Position numbers and translations under genes: made by a program. A stretch of DNA of 64,000 bases from positions 62,001-126,000 of the forward strand of contig NZ_PCOU01000005.1 in NCBI RefSeq assembly GCF_002979455.1. The letters are read 5' to 3'. Source of the DNA: Chryseobacterium sp. MYb7 (lineage in GTDB: Bacteria; Bacteroidota; Bacteroidia; Flavobacteriales; Weeksellaceae). Positions 62,869-64,000 of the stretch are shown one piece after another. Position 1 is the first letter of the stretch; each line of letters starts with the position of its first letter. Under the pieces are notes generated by a model. It had not been told where the DNA came from. It was given only the letters and a program-made list of their open reading frames with translations, and searched no databases.

Positions 62869-62876
62869 TAAATTTG
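62869..62876 (+). promoter_or_regulatory. -7 box for the M14 carboxypeptidase gene
   Basis: TAAATTTG is an exact match 22 bases before the ATG at 62899. No TTG is correctly spaced upstream. Confidence 0.5.
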
Positions 62877-62898
62877 ATTCCTGTAAACAATTCCCAAA

Positions 62899-64000
62899 AT
62901 GAATTTTGAACAGATCTATTCTCAAGCACCTGATTTCTCAAATCGCTATATTTCCCCTGAAAAATTATTTTCTTACCTACAGACCAATCTCAGCGATTAT
63001 ATTCAGGAGATCGGAACATCCTATTTAGATAAACCTATTTATCAGTTAAGCATCGGAACCGGAAATATTCAGGTATTGGCCTGGTCTCAAATGCACGGCA
63101 ATGAATCCAACGCTACTCATGCTATGCTCGACCTTTTGGTAAGCCTTGATAAAGCTCCAGAAATGAAAGAGGATCTATTCAGTAAAATAAAACTCGATTT
63201 TATATTCATGCTGAATCCGGACGGATCTGAAAGATGGACCAGACTGAATGCAGCCGATATTGATCTGAACAGAGATTTTCATAATGAAGCAAGTAAGGAG
63301 ATTAAATTTCTGAAAAAAGCGGCTGCTTCCAAGAAGTATGATTATGCATTAAACCTCCATGAGCAGAGAACGATTTTTACTACTGATGGCATTCATCCTG
63401 CTACACTTTCCTTTTTGGCACCTTCTGAAAACGTAGAACGTACTGTGACGGAAAACAGAAAAAAATGCATGGCAGTAATCGGAAGTGTTTACAACCATTT
63501 AAAGGAAATGATTCCTAATCAGATTGGAAGATATTCTGATGAATTTTATCCAACTTCTACAGGGGACAACTTCATCAAAGCCGGAATGCCAACGATTTTA
63601 TTTGAAGGTGGCCACTTTGTAGATGATTATACCAGAACAGGAACAAGAAAATATTATACGATTGCTCTTTATTATGCATTGAAGGCAATCAGTGAACTGA
63701 ATTCTGATATTACAGGTTGGGAAACTTACCTTGAAATCCCTGAAAACCAGGAAACCCATTATGATCTTATCTATAGAAATGTAAAACTGAATACAGATCA
63801 TGAATGTATTTTGGATATAGCCGTTCAGTATAGAGAAATAAAAGAGGATGGGAAGAATGAAATCTCATTTATTCCTTTTGTAATGGAAGCCGGAGACGTT
63901 AAAAAAAGAAAAGGCTGGAAGGAAATAGACTGTACCGGAAAGAAATTTATTTCTGCCACTAAATATCCAAAACTGGATTCTGTGGTGGATTTTACCATTG
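62899..64000 (+). CDS. M14-family zinc carboxypeptidase, 3' end missing
   Basis: The frame is open from the ATG at 62899 to the window end, 367 codons, and the gene continues. Motifs are the zinc ligands SQMHGNESNATHAML (His-x-x-Glu), the DLNRDF substrate motif, and a third ligand His in NLHEQR. No signal peptide is evident, so this M14-like peptidase is probably cytoplasmic. A short beta-like C-terminal part begins near residue 275. The substrate is unknown. Confidence 0.85.
   Translation, partial: MNFEQIYSQAPDFSNRYISPEKLFSYLQTNLSDYIQEIGTSYLDKPIYQLSIGTGNIQVLAWSQMHGNESNATHAMLDLLVSLDKAPEMKEDLFSKIKLDFIFMLNPDGSERWTRLNAADIDLNRDFHNEASKEIKFLKKAAASKKYDYALNLHEQRTIFTTDGIHPATLSFLAPSENVERTVTENRKKCMAVIGSVYNHLKEMIPNQIGRYSDEFYPTSTGDNFIKAGMPTILFEGGHFVDDYTRTGTRKYYTIALYYALKAISELNSDITGWETYLEIPENQETHYDLIYRNVKLNTDHECILDIAVQYREIKEDGKNEISFIPFVMEAGDVKKRKGWKEIDCTGKKFISATKYPKLDSVVDFTI

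Larger units (their letters stand above)
61933..62898. other. 966-base gene-free region
   Basis: There is no supported reading frame. It holds the XRE promoter, at least six perfect TACA-N2-TGTA palindromes, several one-mismatch TTACA-N2-TGTAA relatives, TGTAAA half-sites, one perfect DnaA-box-like TTATCCACA, and the M14 gene -7 box. It is notably AT-rich. Confidence 0.7.

Noticed and set aside
1..64000. tRNA, rRNA, CRISPR, prophage or insertion sequence
   Set aside because: I found no cloverleaf with conserved arms, no evenly spaced repeat array, and no transposase, integrase or phage structural gene.

Overview
The window looks like ordinary chromosome from a flavobacterium of the Chryseobacterium / Weeksellaceae type. 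The reasons are AT-rich intergenic DNA, A-rich start regions without Shine-Dalgarno sequences, many copies of the Bacteroidetes -7 promoter box TAnnTTTG (some with TTG about 20 bases upstream), proteins with type IX secretion (T9SS) C-terminal tails, an atp cluster lacking atpD and atpC, and the pairing of rpsF-rpsR-rplI. I saw no tRNA, rRNA, insertion sequence, prophage or CRISPR array.

Layout. 0-7 kb: the end of glgC, a membrane-anchored SRPBCC/GyrI protein, sucA-sucB (2-oxoglutarate dehydrogenase E1 and E2) and apaG. 7-12 kb: a DEDDh exonuclease, a glycosyltransferase and a lipid A-type acyltransferase, a secreted thioredoxin and an aldehyde dehydrogenase. 12-17 kb: a tolC-emrA-emrB type efflux operon divergent from an AraC regulator. 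17-25 kb, minus strand: rpsF-rpsR-rplI, a ClC transporter, an unknown protein, a serine hydrolase with TPR, a second 2-oxoacid dehydrogenase E2 and a SAM hydrolase. 25-30 kb: phoH, four consecutive outer membrane beta-barrel paralogues and ffh. 31-36 kb: an AtpI-like protein and atpBEFHAG. 36-44 kb: a CNNM/CorC protein, clpS, udk, a FtsB/DivIC-like protein, a methylmalonyl-CoA mutase small subunit, a THUMP-like methyltransferase, a His-rich lipoprotein and an M20 dipeptidase. 44-61 kb: two T9SS cargo proteins around an SDR, etfBA, a bifunctional nuclease with a nucleoside permease, thiolase, an Atg22/UMF1-type MFS protein, a T9SS metalloprotease, mevalonate kinase with a UbiA prenyltransferase, and proline dehydrogenase. 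61-64 kb: a broken small gene or small RNA, an XRE regulator, a 966-base gene-free region and the start of an M14 carboxypeptidase.

Most genes are core metabolism, energy conservation (TCA cycle, ETF, ATP synthase, proline and branched-chain oxidation), translation and envelope. The most unusual stretch is 61.1-62.9 kb. There the XRE regulator promoter sits inside the first of about ten near-copies of a 12-bp palindrome, TTACA-N2-TGTAA, spread through the gene-free region. Beside it is a short transcription unit with a consensus promoter and a terminator but a reading frame interrupted by two stop codons. Intergenic DNA elsewhere carries several families of short dispersed or inverted repeats.
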